The notes under the pieces are model-generated. The model was not told where the DNA came from, did no database searches, and saw only the letters and a list, made by a program, of their open reading frames with translations. A stretch of DNA of 64,000 nt, taken from assembly GCF_047496725.1 (NCBI RefSeq), contig NC_132980.1, positions 2,959,001-3,023,000 of the forward strand. The letters run 5' to 3'. The position numbers and the translations under genes were made by a program. This document shows positions 11,620-22,530 of this stretch, one piece after another. Origin of the DNA: Anoplolepis gracilipes. Taxonomy: Eukaryota; Arthropoda; Insecta; Hymenoptera; Formicidae. Within the stretch, counting starts at the first letter, position 1; each line of letters starts with the position of its first letter.

Positions 11620-13952
11620 CTATCTTGTATAACGTTCGCGTCGAATACATCTGATTTACATGCATTTTATTTATTGATGGAAGATTTTACCTTCACATTT
11701 GAGTACATTATTCTATATGTACGATAGAGGTATAGTAATGCAATAATCTGTAGACTCTTGGAGATAGACTTGACATTAGCTGTATTGTATATATATGGCA
11801 TTACAAACGTGTATACCTGTTGATTAATTATTTTATAATCCATTGACATTGGCTACATTCCAAAGAGAGATATATTTTGAAAGATAAAGAAAGAGGAAGC
11901 GGTAAAAGACAAAAAGACCCGACTATTTTCTTTTTTTATTTACAAATCGAGTTTTCGCAAGTGCCCGTTATTCTTCATTAATGTTAATTATTATATTGTT
12001 TACAGGAAATATGATATATTTATAATATTTCTCAGCTATAAAAAATTGATTTTTATTCCAATTGTAATGTAATATATAAGTTATTCTTTTTATTTACCGA
12101 ATAAATAAATCTGAAATCTTATTTAATGTTGAAAATTAAAACAGTCGAATTCATAAAATTTTACTCGCTTTTCTTTGTTTCATTTTTGTCCAAATAAGCC
12201 GTCAAAATTTAAGAGACAGTTCCTAAAAAGTAAACAAATTAATTATAAAATAATAAATGATTACGAATAATTATTTTATATAATCAGAAGACATTGTAGA
12301 AATATAATTGTTCAGACACAATCAGATGTATGTTTCCTGTTAAACATATATTTACTCATTTTCTGTAATGATAAATATACCGATTAGAAGAATTAAATCC
12401 AATAACTTTGAGTTAATTATATATTGCCAAAGTGATAGTTTTGAATAATATTTGAAAGATTTTTAGACATTCAATGTGATACAGTCTACAATTGTATAAT
12501 TGCACATAGACTTTTCATGCATAGTCTACCCACCTCGCCTGGTGCTTTCAATGGAAAATTGCAAACTTATTTTAAAGTCTTTTTAAATGATATATAAATT
12601 TTAAAATAAAATAAAATAAATAAAATATTTATAAATTTTATGTGTTGTGTAATGCAAAAAATATATTTAAACACAATATATATATATATACATATATATT
12701 TGAATATACATTAAAACATGTAACGTTAAAATTACAAATAACATTCTGTTGGATTTTGTTGCAAATTATAGATTGTCTAAAGAGACTTTTATTAAAAGAA
12801 ATTTTATTTGTTAATATTTTTTTAATAAACGCCGAGAGATTGCTAAAGCTTTTCAAGTGGTATTTATAATATCCAAATAACTTTTGTCAAGATCACGTAT
12901 TGCAAATTATGCGCTACATATTATGTTGGAAGAGCTCGGACAGTAGCCGTACATAATTTTAGTTAGTGTCAGCAAAACTGCAACACAAATAAGTAGTCTT
13001 TGCATTTTGATATGCTAAAAAAATACAAAAAAAAATTTAAACAGAAAGTTTTGGCATAAAAAAAACTAGATTTTAAACATTGTGTATTGGTATAATGCCA
13101 ACAAAAACTAAATCAAAATTAAGCATAATATGACGCCATGTCGTGGCAAAATATCATTGGAAATCAAACTTATCTGCAAACTAGAAACTTTCCAGCAAGA
13201 TACATTGTAACACTGTATCTTACTGAAAAACTCTTACGGTGTGATGGCAGAAATGCGGTAAAAATTGAACATACGCTGTCATCTCAAAAAGTAACAGCAA
13301 AAACATAGCAGAAACATAGCATGATCTGTTGTTATAAAATGGCAGTATTAAGAAATATTATATCGAGTTATAGTTTTTTTGTTATGCTACGAATCTTGTA
13401 TTTTAGTTTCTCTCTGTCACGAGCAAATATAAAGACTACAAAGCGTGACTAACGTGAAAATTAAAAATATGAAATATTTATTTCTATCAGATTAATTTCT
13501 GTGATACGACTCCAACATAGAATGCAGAATATTAAACGGATTATAATTACATTAAATTATTAAACGGAATATTAAACGGATATTAAATTTATTTTATTAC
13601 TTATTTAATTATATCAAAATTATTTATATTATATTTACAATATAACATGTTACATATATTTATGCCCGGAAAATTACAAGTAAGCAGCGACTTATCGATA
13701 ATATTTACACCATTTAATACCTAATATTTAATTTATAATACATTACACATCTTTACTGCGTTTTTACTGTTATAATTTGATAGCACATAATGTTTTATTT
13801 TTGTCGTTTTTTTATTGTTTATTTCAGATAAGACATCTGTTCGATATTTACTGCATGTTGTCACATCGACAGCAGATAATATTCGATTTTTATTGTACTA
13901 GAACACTTATAGGCGCACAGCGTGCGTTATTTGTTTCTTGTGCAATTAATCA
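11620..13952. other. 3' flank of masquerade and gene-poor spacer
   Basis: The masquerade 3' UTR presumably begins here; AATAAA at about 12100-12105 is a possible polyadenylation signal. The rest is AT-rich with no recognised gene. A small inverted pair (AAGATACATTG / CACTGTATCTT near 13198-13225) is the only structure I noticed. Confidence 0.5.
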
Positions 13953-14146
13953 TACACCGAAAAAATCATATTCTCATTTTAAGAATATACCACTTATTTT
14001 TAGAATATCTTCCTCTAAAATAAGCGCCATGAGGATTTTCTTAACTAAAGACAGAAATCCTCTAAAAAATAGAAAAGTATTAGATATTTTTAATATGTAA
14101 GAATATATTCGGATGCCGCGTGGTTAAACAGTGTAATACACGCAAT

Positions 14147-14198
14147 GACGTTTCGCAAACGTTGTAGTTTGCATCTTCAGGGCTAAGAGCCCCGACAC
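14147..14198 (-). ncRNA. Hammerhead ribozyme (Penelope/retrozyme-like, short stem III)
   Basis: On the minus strand, in order: GUGUC with the cleavage site after GUC; a stem I hairpin GGGCU-CUU-AGCCC; the core box CUGAAGA; stem II GCAAAC-UACAAC-GUUUGC (6 bp); the core box GAAAC; and the stem III partner CGUC. Every invariant core base is present (CUGANGA and GAAA); stem III has two canonical and two wobble pairs. Known Penelope-like and retrozyme hammerheads have just such a short stem III. The fold is read directly from the sequence; activity, probably as a dimer, is inference. Confidence 0.7.
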
Positions 14199-14379
14199 TG
14201 AGCTCTCTTGAGTTGGGGTTCTTATCTTGCGAGAGGTTTTTCTATCTACGGGAAAAATATACCGTTATGTCCTCTAGTGGTGTAAGCACAAATAGAGTTT
14301 GTATGATACAATTTAAGAATATTTTCTTTACTTCATATACTATTCTTAATAAAAGATCATTAGAGGAGAATATTCTGAA

Positions 14380-14505
14380 TTTTTTAGAATATTTTATTGG
14401 AGGAAAGCTTTAGAAGGAATTCTTCTAAAATAGAGAATACAATTTTTTAGAATATTTTATTGGAGGAAAGCTTTAGAAGGAATTCTTCTAAAATAGAGAA
14501 TACAA
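14380..14505. repeat. 63-bp tandem duplication
   Basis: TTTTTTAGAATATTTTATTG begins at 14380 and again at 14443; both units end TAGAGAATACAA. A local duplication inside the 13955-14516 element. Confidence 0.9.
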
Positions 14506-14546
14506 TTTTTTCGGTGTATGTTTATATAGAAAAAATAGAACATTTT

Positions 14547-14798
14547 CAGGTAGCAAACACGTGTCATTTTGACGTCAAAAACTCATTGCTGATCATCCAA
14601 TGACGTCACATGATCAAATAATGCTTAAAACGTTTTTTGTGACATCTTAATAACATTGTACAAAAATGTCATATCGTAATATCGTGATTTTTAAGTCGTA
14701 ATTATGTCATTTCTACAAATAAATATTTTGTAAATCAATTGCAAATTTAAGAACGTCAACAGTTGTTAAAGAACTTCTCAAACAGATTTACAATATTG

Positions 14799-14842
<44 letters not shown>

Positions 14843-15734
14843 CATATATGTATATATACAACATATATATATTTAAATTATTATTATATTAATATGTATA
14901 TCCTAAGTAGAAAGAATAATATCTTATAGTAATATATTATTGACAGAAGTGTAACGTTAGTTCAATGTTGATTCGACGTCTATATAATTGAGAGGTTGAA
15001 TCGAATTGGAAAGTTGATTTTCGTGAATATCGATTTATTATTTTTCAATATTTTATGGTATTTGAAATTATCTAAATTGACTGTATTTTTTTATTATTAT
15101 AATAGTAATAAGTATATAAATTTACAAAGGTAAAAATACGCGTAGTAAAATTAAAAATTTTAGATATACAATATTGTTATATACGTGTTCCTTTGCTTGC
15201 CACTATGCGGCGCACTCAGACTTAAGTAACTTGTATTCAAGCCTACAAAGAACAAGTATACTAAACATAAAATTCAAAGTATATCTTTTTTTTGTCAGTT
15301 TAATTTCTGATATAATTTCAACAAAGAATTTAGAATGTTAAGTAGATTTGTAACTAGACAGATAGATAAACCAGAATATTAAGCAAATTATTTATAATTG
15401 GACGGCGAAACAGTTCACTTTACTGTTATTTGAACAAACTCAAAATTTCTATATAAATTAAAAATACATATATAATTTATTATATTTATTTTAATTATTA
15501 ATTAATTCTATATGGAGTTACCAAGCATTTTAATATAATTAATTGGTTGATTCAAAGTTAAAATTGTCGTTAAAATGTCAATAATAAGACTAAAATGGTC
15601 ATAAAATAACGTTAACTTGAAATGTCATCATCTGTCTGTGACATTAGCCCGTTATTTTCACATCATTACATCACGTCATTTTTGGCTCAAATTGACCAAA
15701 TTTTGACGTCAAAATGACGTGTACTTGCTACCTG
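14547..15734. mobile_element. Inverted-repeat element with CAGGTAGCAA ends
   Basis: Left end CAGGTAGCAAACACGTGTCA and right end TGACGTGTACTTGCTACCTG are inverted, followed inside on both sides by TTTTGACGTCAAAA. About 1.19 kb. No transposase is visible and no clear target duplication could be found, so the superfamily stays open (CAGG ends would suit hAT). It contains a TA microsatellite at about 14801-14840. Confidence 0.65.
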
Positions 15735-15794
15735 AGTTATATGCGCGCGGCATTTATTTTGTATATGTGTACACACGCACATGCGCGCGCGCAT

Positions 15795-16088
15795 ACACAC
15801 GCACACGCACACGCACACGCACACGCACACGCACACGCACACGCACACGCACACGCACACGCACACGCACACGCACACGCACACGCACACGCACACGCAC
15901 ACGCACACGCACACGCACACGCACACGCACACGCACACGCACACGCACACGCACACGCACACGCACACGCACACGCACACGCACACGCACACGCACACGC
16001 ACACGCACACGCACACGCACACGCACACGCACACGCACACGCACACGCACACGCACACGCACACGCACACGCACACGCACACGCACAC
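15795..16088. repeat. (CACACG)49 hexanucleotide array
   Basis: About 294 bp of essentially uninterrupted CACACG units. Open in all six frames, so it produces long spurious Cys-Val, Arg-Val, His-Thr, Ala-His and Arg-Thr frames. CA/CG-rich flanks extend it to about 15770. Confidence 0.97.
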
Positions 16089-16318
16089 ATCATAATATAG
16101 TACACATATAACATATATACATATACACATGTATATATAATATAAAAGTAACTGTTTTTTTATTTATGAGTATATGTATAATTTATTATAAAATAATATA
16201 TATATTATATAACTAGCCTTTTATTTTTTCATTACGTTCAAGTATTTTCTCCAATTTAACCAATTGATAATCCTGATCAAATTATAAAAATATATACATA
16301 TATCTGGGTTAGAACGTC

Positions 16319-16620
16319 TTGCGACGCTCTAACGTCCGATGTTTAATTGTCATTCTCATCTTGTTTCAAAATCCTTCTGTGAGATTTCTTGCTCTTATAG
16401 GTTTCCGTATTTCTTCTCCCCATGTTTTCCTAGGTCTTCCTCTTCTTCGTCTTCCTGAAGGTATCCATTCCACTTTGTTTCAGAGGCCTATTGTCATTCA
16501 TTCTCTGAACGTGTCCATACCAGATTAATTGTTTCCTCCCAATATCATTTATTATTGTGCCTTTTATTTCCATACGTTGTTTAATTTCTTCATTCTTAAT
16601 TTTATTTCTTACAAGGAGTG
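16319..16620 (-). pseudogene. Non-LTR retrotransposon reverse transcriptase, C-terminal scrap
   Basis: Minus-strand text IKNEEIKQRMEIKGTIINDI, then GRKQLIWYGHVQRMNDNR, then, after a frameshift, GRPRKTWGEEIRK and IRARNLTEGF. This is the typical tail after the reverse-transcriptase domain of insect LINE polyproteins. Only about 100 residues remain, and the frame shifts in the GRPRKTW region. The larger open frame upstream (to 16918) fuses this scrap to unrelated and tRNA-like DNA and is not a gene. Confidence 0.75.
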
Positions 16621-16856
16621 AGTACGAACTGCGAAATCGCTTTTTGAATAAAGCATATACCATTCGATAGGGGAGGTTGAAGGTAGTAAAAGTGTAAGAG
16701 GGTTTGAGTGAATGGACCTTCGTTTCCGAGAAATTTGCATGTGAAGTTGAGCATTCGACCAGCGGTACGTTAACTATCATAGACAACTTTAACAAAGCAT
16801 GAAGCGTGGTGGTTGGGCAGACTAAGGTGCGCGCGTTACTCTTTTTACCTCCGCGG

Positions 16857-16920
16857 CCGTCGAACGAGTCTTTCGCTTGTCGGGCCACTGTTCTTACCAC
16901 TGAGCTATTCAGCCTCACAC
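16857..16920 (-). repeat. Partial tRNA-like SINE-type sequence
   Basis: Minus strand reads GGCTGAATAGCTCAGTGGTA, then CCCGACAAGCGAAAGACTCG, then diverges before a proper T-arm. This is the same unit as the tRNA-like copies at 30596 and 30915, with the same upstream ACGAGAGAAATATTGGTGTG context. Confidence 0.7.
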
Positions 16921-17016
16921 CAATATTTCTCTCGTCTATTTGTTTATAAATCTATTGTATCAATGATCGAAAATGCGATTTTTCAGCCCGCGTAAATTTA
17001 ATAATTCGAATATATA

Positions 17017-17420
17017 CAGGGTGTCCCAGAACAACCTTCCGTCCGTAAAATGACGTATTCCTGACACAATTTTAAGACAATTTTTCTTTTACCAAAATTT
17101 GATTTGAAGCGTAGTTTTTGAGTTATAAGCAAAAATAGTCAGCAAATCACACGTCAAATACAGAAGGCAGGCAGGAGCGGCGCGGCGCGCTGCGAGCGCG
17201 GGCGCAGCTGACCGTCCGACAGTGGTGATTACCACCGCATGAGTTGCTAACTATTTTATCTTATAACATAAAATTATGCTTTAAAATTTTGGTAAAGAAG
17301 AAAATGTCTTATAATTACGTCAGGAATAAGTGTTCCTTAAAATAACGTTACTTTAATAACCAAAAGTTGTTCCAGATCGCCGGCCGTCAGACGCTGCAAT
17401 CAGCTGATTGCTACACGCGA
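17017..17420. mobile_element. Left half of a CAGGGTGTCCCAGAAC palindromic MITE
   Basis: CAGGGTGTCCCAGAACAACC and the following roughly 350 bp match the left arm of the complete element at 56794-57744, including the CGCGCTGCGAGCGCGGGCGC GC-rich part. No right terminus is present, so this copy is truncated near 17420. Confidence 0.75.
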
Positions 17421-17673
17421 TGTGTGTATCGGTGAATCGGTAGTGAGTGAAAAAACAGTAAACTCGTTATCGCGTAATCTATATTGTGTCAATCAAGTGT
17501 TGTGTCTGTGATGTCTGTGTCATTCGTTTTTTTTTTAAATATTGATTGACTCTCTCAGTTGACCCGGAAAATCAATATATCCGGCGGATCCTGAACAAAC
17601 TGTCATGCATAATTATTATAAATACTATATAATTAATACTATATAATATTTACCGCTTGTCCAGGTCATTTTT

Positions 17674-17719
17674 TAGCTTTAAACTAATAATAGCCTCAGC
17701 TATTATTAGTTTAAAGCTA
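17674..17719. repeat. Perfect 21-bp hairpin with 4-nt loop
   Basis: TAGCTTTAAACTAATAATAG followed by C, the loop CTCA, then the exact inverse. Possibly a relic of a snap-back element. Confidence 0.9.
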
Positions 17720-17934
17720 AATAGTTTCAATGTTTTTTGCTTAAATTTTTTTAAAAAGTGCGCATAATTGTCAACAAATCATAAAGATTCACTAACGCAC
17801 CAGCATAATAACGACAGTCACAAGAAACTTCGTAGCTCTCTTCAAGTCGAACATTTTTCCAACATTATATTATTCGATACTTATTGTAAATTATTTTAAT
17901 ATAGTTTATTCAATTTATTAACTTCATTTATTCG

Positions 17935-17966
17935 CTGAAGATGGTCAGAAATATCTGATCGAAACG
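17935..17966 (+). ncRNA. Hammerhead-like core (Penelope-type relic)
   Basis: CUGAAGA, then stem II GGUCAG-AAAUAU-CUGAUC (one G-U pair), then GAAACG: both conserved core boxes at the right spacing. A possible stem III partner CGAACAU lies near 17849 with one mismatch, but I cannot find a convincing stem I. Probably the degenerate end of a Penelope-like element; no reverse transcriptase remains nearby. Confidence 0.4.
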
Positions 17967-19651
17967 TTCGCCAATTGTTAACACCATATTATAACTTTCA
18001 ATTCAATAATTTTAATTTTATAAATAGATGTGATGTTACTACAATACTCAATCTTACAATAAGTTATCTCTGTATATTCACATATTATTGCTCTAATATT
18101 AAATATTTTATGTTTATTATTGTAATATTATAGAGCCTTTACGTTACTAACAATAAGTAATTCATTAATGTCAGTACAGAAAATATTACTAGTGAAATAA
18201 TATAGATTTTTTTCCCATCTATATAATTCTAGCTTGTAACTCCTTTGTACTCATTAGTATTATATTTCCCTTGTATATTTAATTCAATCTACATGCACAA
18301 AAAAAAAGAAATATAATAAAAACTGTTTAAAATATAATTCTTTAGTAGGAGAAATAAACTAATAGATTTTACTGTCAAAGAGAATTTAAAAAAAAAATTA
18401 ATGAGTAAAATAAATCAAAATTTTAAATAAAAACAATAAAATACATCAGTGCCTTTCTATAACGTCAAATCCATTATACACACAATTATAATTACTTCAG
18501 TACATTTTGCTTTTTTATAAAAGACTAATAATTTTCTGAAAATAAAATGCACAGTATGACAATAAAATAATTGAAAAAAGAAATATTATTCAACACTTTT
18601 TTTCGTTAAATTTAACAGAGTGACTTATGTTATTTTTTTCACCTTAGTGTTGACTGTGACCTTCTGGAATTGTAAATGCTGGGTCTCCTTGTGTAGTAAA
18701 GAAAAAAGAAAATAAATATGTATATGTATATTGACTTAAGAGTAAAAAATGTAAGCATTTTTAAAATTTATTAATATATAATAATAATTGTTTTATTTCA
18801 TTACTTCAGTATCTCTTACATCAGTGGAAGCAGAAATTTTGAAAATTAGATATGTTTTAGATAAAATTTAATCAGATTAAATATACTTTAATTTTAATTA
18901 CTTGTATATTTTTAAGATAACCACTTCAACATTTGGTTTTCAGTTTTAAATTTTATATTAAATAATAACCTCTCCCCAGCCAGTGGAATTAGTTCTTGTA
19001 TTGTTTCTTTATCCAAAACTGGAAATACTTATTCAGTAATTTTTTATTCTGTAATCAGAGTGCGAAATTAACGGATAATTAGTTTGTTGAGTTAATCTCT
19101 ACCGGATATTTTATATATAAATACGTGAAGTGCTGATCTGATACTTACTTTTTTCTGTGTATATGACAATGTGAATAATAATATAATAAAGCGTATGAAA
19201 TATTCGAAATTACGGCAAATATGATAGATTACATTTTCGCAGCAAAGCTACATAGATGGAACTTACAGCTCACACGATATCAATGTGTGCGGCAGCTATC
19301 GAGTGCAAATGGATCAAGTAAAAGAGGTATAACTAAAATGCATTCTCAGTTTCATAAAATCGTAGCAATTTTGCGAGATCTTTAGAAGAGGCACTCACTC
19401 TCGATATGCGCAGCAACGGTTAATCGCAAATCAGTTATTATAGCGATAACAAAAACGCTGTAGATTTTAATAGAATAATCGAAAGCGCAGCGCGAAAAAC
19501 ATGGATAGAAGAACGTCGAGGAATGCGCGAGATGTTTGATTTTACGATTTAAAACAAATTAAAGAATGATGCAACAAGTGGTGAGATAAAGGAATAAAAA
19601 ATTAGAATTATTATGTTATTAATAACATGAAATGAAAACATTATAACTTAC

Positions 19652-19745
19652 CCTTGAATGCTTGCACAATTTCCTTAATTAAACCCCAACGCCTCAGCCG
19701 CTTGAAGACAGCATCTTGTTCGACTTGTTCCCCTTCTTCACTCAT
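19652..19745 (-). CDS. Possible first coding exon of an unrecognised minus-strand gene
   Basis: Starting at an ATG, it reads MSEEGEQVEQDAVFKRLRRW then GLIKEIVQAFKG, and ends at a perfect donor (GG|GTAAGT). The WGL..I...F pattern loosely recalls the SAM-like N-terminus of many ant transposon-derived proteins; that is only a resemblance. No following exon with an open frame could be found in the 500 bp downstream on the minus strand. Confidence 0.35.
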
Positions 19746-20008
19746 TTTTTTGAATACACTACACACACTCACGAAACGAATAGAAAAACGAGCGCACACA
19801 AAGCTGCTATGATAAAACATAAGACTAGTTGCTACGATACAACATAAAACTAACTGCTATAACAAATGACAAGCGCTACACGGAGTCGTTGTGGTCTGCT
19901 TACTTACAATTTGATTTGTTGCAGCAACAAATCTAAGTATTTAAATTTATTGACAACACACACACACACAAAGAACTTTAGTAATAAGAACTGTTATCGA
20001 CATATTTG

Positions 20009-20901
20009 TTAAGGGGTTACACCACCTTGACACTTTCAAAAGTCGAATTTTTTTTGCTTAAAATATTCCTTGTAGTCTTAAAAATGATATATATTAGACC
20101 CGATTTCGAAATCGCAAAGGAAAATGATGTTTCGAGTAAGTAGCGCGTCACCGTGTTGCGCTACGTCGTGAAAGCGGTTTATTGAAAGAGCCTGTTACCT
20201 GCAAAGGGACACTTATTCTTATGAATTTTTTTTGTACCTGTAGATGGCTCAGCCAAAATTTTGACCGTTATTTTATACACGAGGTCAGTTGTAGAACGAA
20301 CAGACGCCAAACGACGCTCAGCGTAAAAAATTGTTACGAAAAACTTTAAATGCGTTTTTCTCGAAACAGCATTTTTTGAAATGGCGAGCAGCATAAATTC
20401 GCCAATTTTTATCCGATCGACTTGAATTTTTACCCAGATCTTTATTTTAACATTATCTAGGACTGTACGTAGGATTTTTGTGATATCTTAAAAATTCTCG
20501 CCGCTATCGCTTTATTTCATTCAAATTTTTGAAGCCAAAAATGACTTTTTTTTTCAAATCGTTGCCATTTTAACAAAAATGCATATTTCTCAAAATGGCT
20601 ACGTACATCCCTAGTTTTGAATATGTAGAAAATAAATATTTCTGTTTTTTTGTTCTACAACTAACCAGTGCTGAGTACTCGTGCCCGCCGTTTTACATGT
20701 CGATCAAAACCACGTACAAAAAGATAGCTATCACGCGATTAATTTTTATATTAAATACTTTAAAAAATATTTTTTATATTCTTCAATATACTCATAATAA
20801 ACACTAAAAAAGAGTTTTTTCTTGTACAGTATAGTTTTCTTTAAAAAAATTCTTAAAAATGCTTTAAAATTTGAGGCTCCAAGGTGGTGTAATCCCTTTA
20901 A
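20009..20901. mobile_element. TTAA-flanked MITE, copy 1 (piggyBac-like)
   Basis: Begins TTAAGGGGTTACACCACCTT and ends AAGGTGGTGTAATCCCTTTAA. Closely matches the copy at 32870-33757 along its whole length. TTAA at both borders and GGGG/CCCC-starting inverted ends suit a piggyBac-type non-autonomous element. No protein is encoded; the reading frames inside are repeat artefacts. Confidence 0.85.
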
Positions 20902-22530
20902 TTTACTAACAGTGTCAGTACTTATGCCACACAATTTAGTAATTAGAACAAATAGAGAAAAGTAAATGAGGCTTGTTGCAAAGACGATGTGTGATTTGTT
21001 AAAATGACAAAAACTGGATGTTTATTTATAATAGTAACAAATTTATTGTTATCCTAAGCAAATTATAAGTCAGCAAATGAAAATTTGTAATAATTACAAA
21101 AGTGTTTCTCTCAGTGCGAGAAAAACGAAAAGCCATTTTACATATGAGTGGTTTCATTCTTTAAAATCATTTTTTAGCTGCAACTGAAAATTTCTAAATT
21201 CATATATTTACCTTCCGCCTCTTTCTGTGCAAAGGTTCATCAAAATCAGAATTTTTGGATTTGTGATGTTCTCTAGTCAATGAAGTCGTCATCGTTTTGA
21301 AGAAAAGTGTTATAAAATAGACATTTTCTTGTAAAATCTGCAATTTAAAAACAAATCATGGAAAACTTTTTCGAAAAGAAAATTGAAGAAGATAATTCAA
21401 GTTATAAATCTCGTGTGAGTGCGTGCATGTACAGTCTTGGTCAAAAGTATTAGGCACCTTTAAATTTTCCATTTCTAAAATTCTCAAAAATGAGAATAAA
21501 CATCTTGGTAAAATACACCAAGAAAAATACATGCCCTGTGCACTCATCAATTTCGCAGAATAAATTATTTTCTACGAAATCGACGCATGAATATCCAAGT
21601 TGACTCTTATTTGTCAATTTCCTCTTTGTTTGTTTATTAAATTTAGTTTTAAATTAAATGAATATTATACAGCTCTAATAACCTAACCATCTTGAATAAA
21701 TATGGAAACTGCAATTCGTTTTGTGCTTGAAGTTGTGATCGTATCTTACAGATTGCGTTTAAATTTTTTATATTTTTTTCTATATTATTTGATTTTTTTA
21801 TTCTTTATGTCCGTAACAATCGAAATTATTTTCTCAGTTTTGGCATTAATATGAAAGCGATAAAATTTACGTACTAATGTTTGCTAATTGGAACAGAGAA
21901 AAAAAAGGAAAAGGAAAAAAGAGGGGGGGGGGGAGAGAGAGAGAGAGAGAGAGAGAGATTTTATAACAATATAAACTTTTACAAATAAAGTACATATTAT
22001 ATTAGTAATAAGAACTATGCATAATACATGGTAAATTATACATGAAAACATAAAGTTAATATAAATTATTTTCTCAAATTAATACGAATCTTTTTATTTT
22101 ATAATATTGTGTTTGTATTATTTCCCACAGGTTTTATAGGGCGTTTTTTCATTGTCCGCGCGCGTGATGAAATAGTAATTCGGTAAATAATTAATAATAT
22201 CGCTGTCTTTGAATTATTTCGGATTCACCGGGCCGACTTAATCACAAAAATTATCCAATCACATTTTAACCGGTCTTTAATAGTATCTTATTGGTTACAT
22301 TTTGTAAAGTCTGTATCGATAGAAGATTGAGATTAAAAATTGAAGATTAAAATTTGATTATTTAAAAGTAAAAAATTTATATAACTATAGAGTAAGTAAG
22401 ATAAGTAAAACTGACTACGTTTCTTGATTATGATAGCAATATTTTTCTACTTTGTTATTATTGAAAACCAATATCTTATATCAATTATATTACTATAGAT
22501 ATCTCATAATGTATTTTGTTCATTTTTTTC
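20902..22530. other. AT-rich spacer; no gene recognised
   Basis: Contains a G-run/GA microsatellite at about 21923-21958 and, at 21430-21560, text (TTCTCAAAAATGAGAATAAA, CCCTGTGCACTCAT) related to the flanks of the tRNA-like repeats at 30500 and 36900. Nothing coding was recognised. Confidence 0.45.

Larger units (their letters stand above)
13955..14516. mobile_element. TA-flanked inverted-repeat element, CACCGAAAAAAT ends, carrying a hammerhead fold
   Basis: Left end TACACCGAAAAAATCATATT is inverted at the right end (AATACAATTTTTTCGGTGTA). TA lies on each side. About 560 bp, without a transposase. The middle (14147-14198, minus strand) folds as a hammerhead ribozyme, and a 63-bp tandem duplication lies near the right end. 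Confidence 0.72.
17421..19651. other. AT-rich spacer; no gene recognised
   Basis: Apart from the hairpin at 17674 and the hammerhead-like core at 17935, I see no structure I can name. A short frame on + (about 19219-19386, containing AAKLHRWNLQLTRYQ) and another after an acceptor-like TTATAG near 19440 (text RKTWIEERRGMREMFDF) look less random than their surroundings but match nothing I know. Confidence 0.4.

Noticed and set aside
15687..16130. Six overlapping reading frames of more than 100 codons (Cys-Val, Arg-Val, His-Thr, Ala-His, Arg-Thr, Cys-Ala repeats)
   Set aside because: All are translations of the CACACG hexamer array, which has no stop in any frame.
16430..16918. 162-codon minus-strand frame as a single protein
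   Set aside because: Its N-terminal part translates a tRNA-like repeat and only the end is LINE reverse transcriptase; a chance fusion of two repeats.
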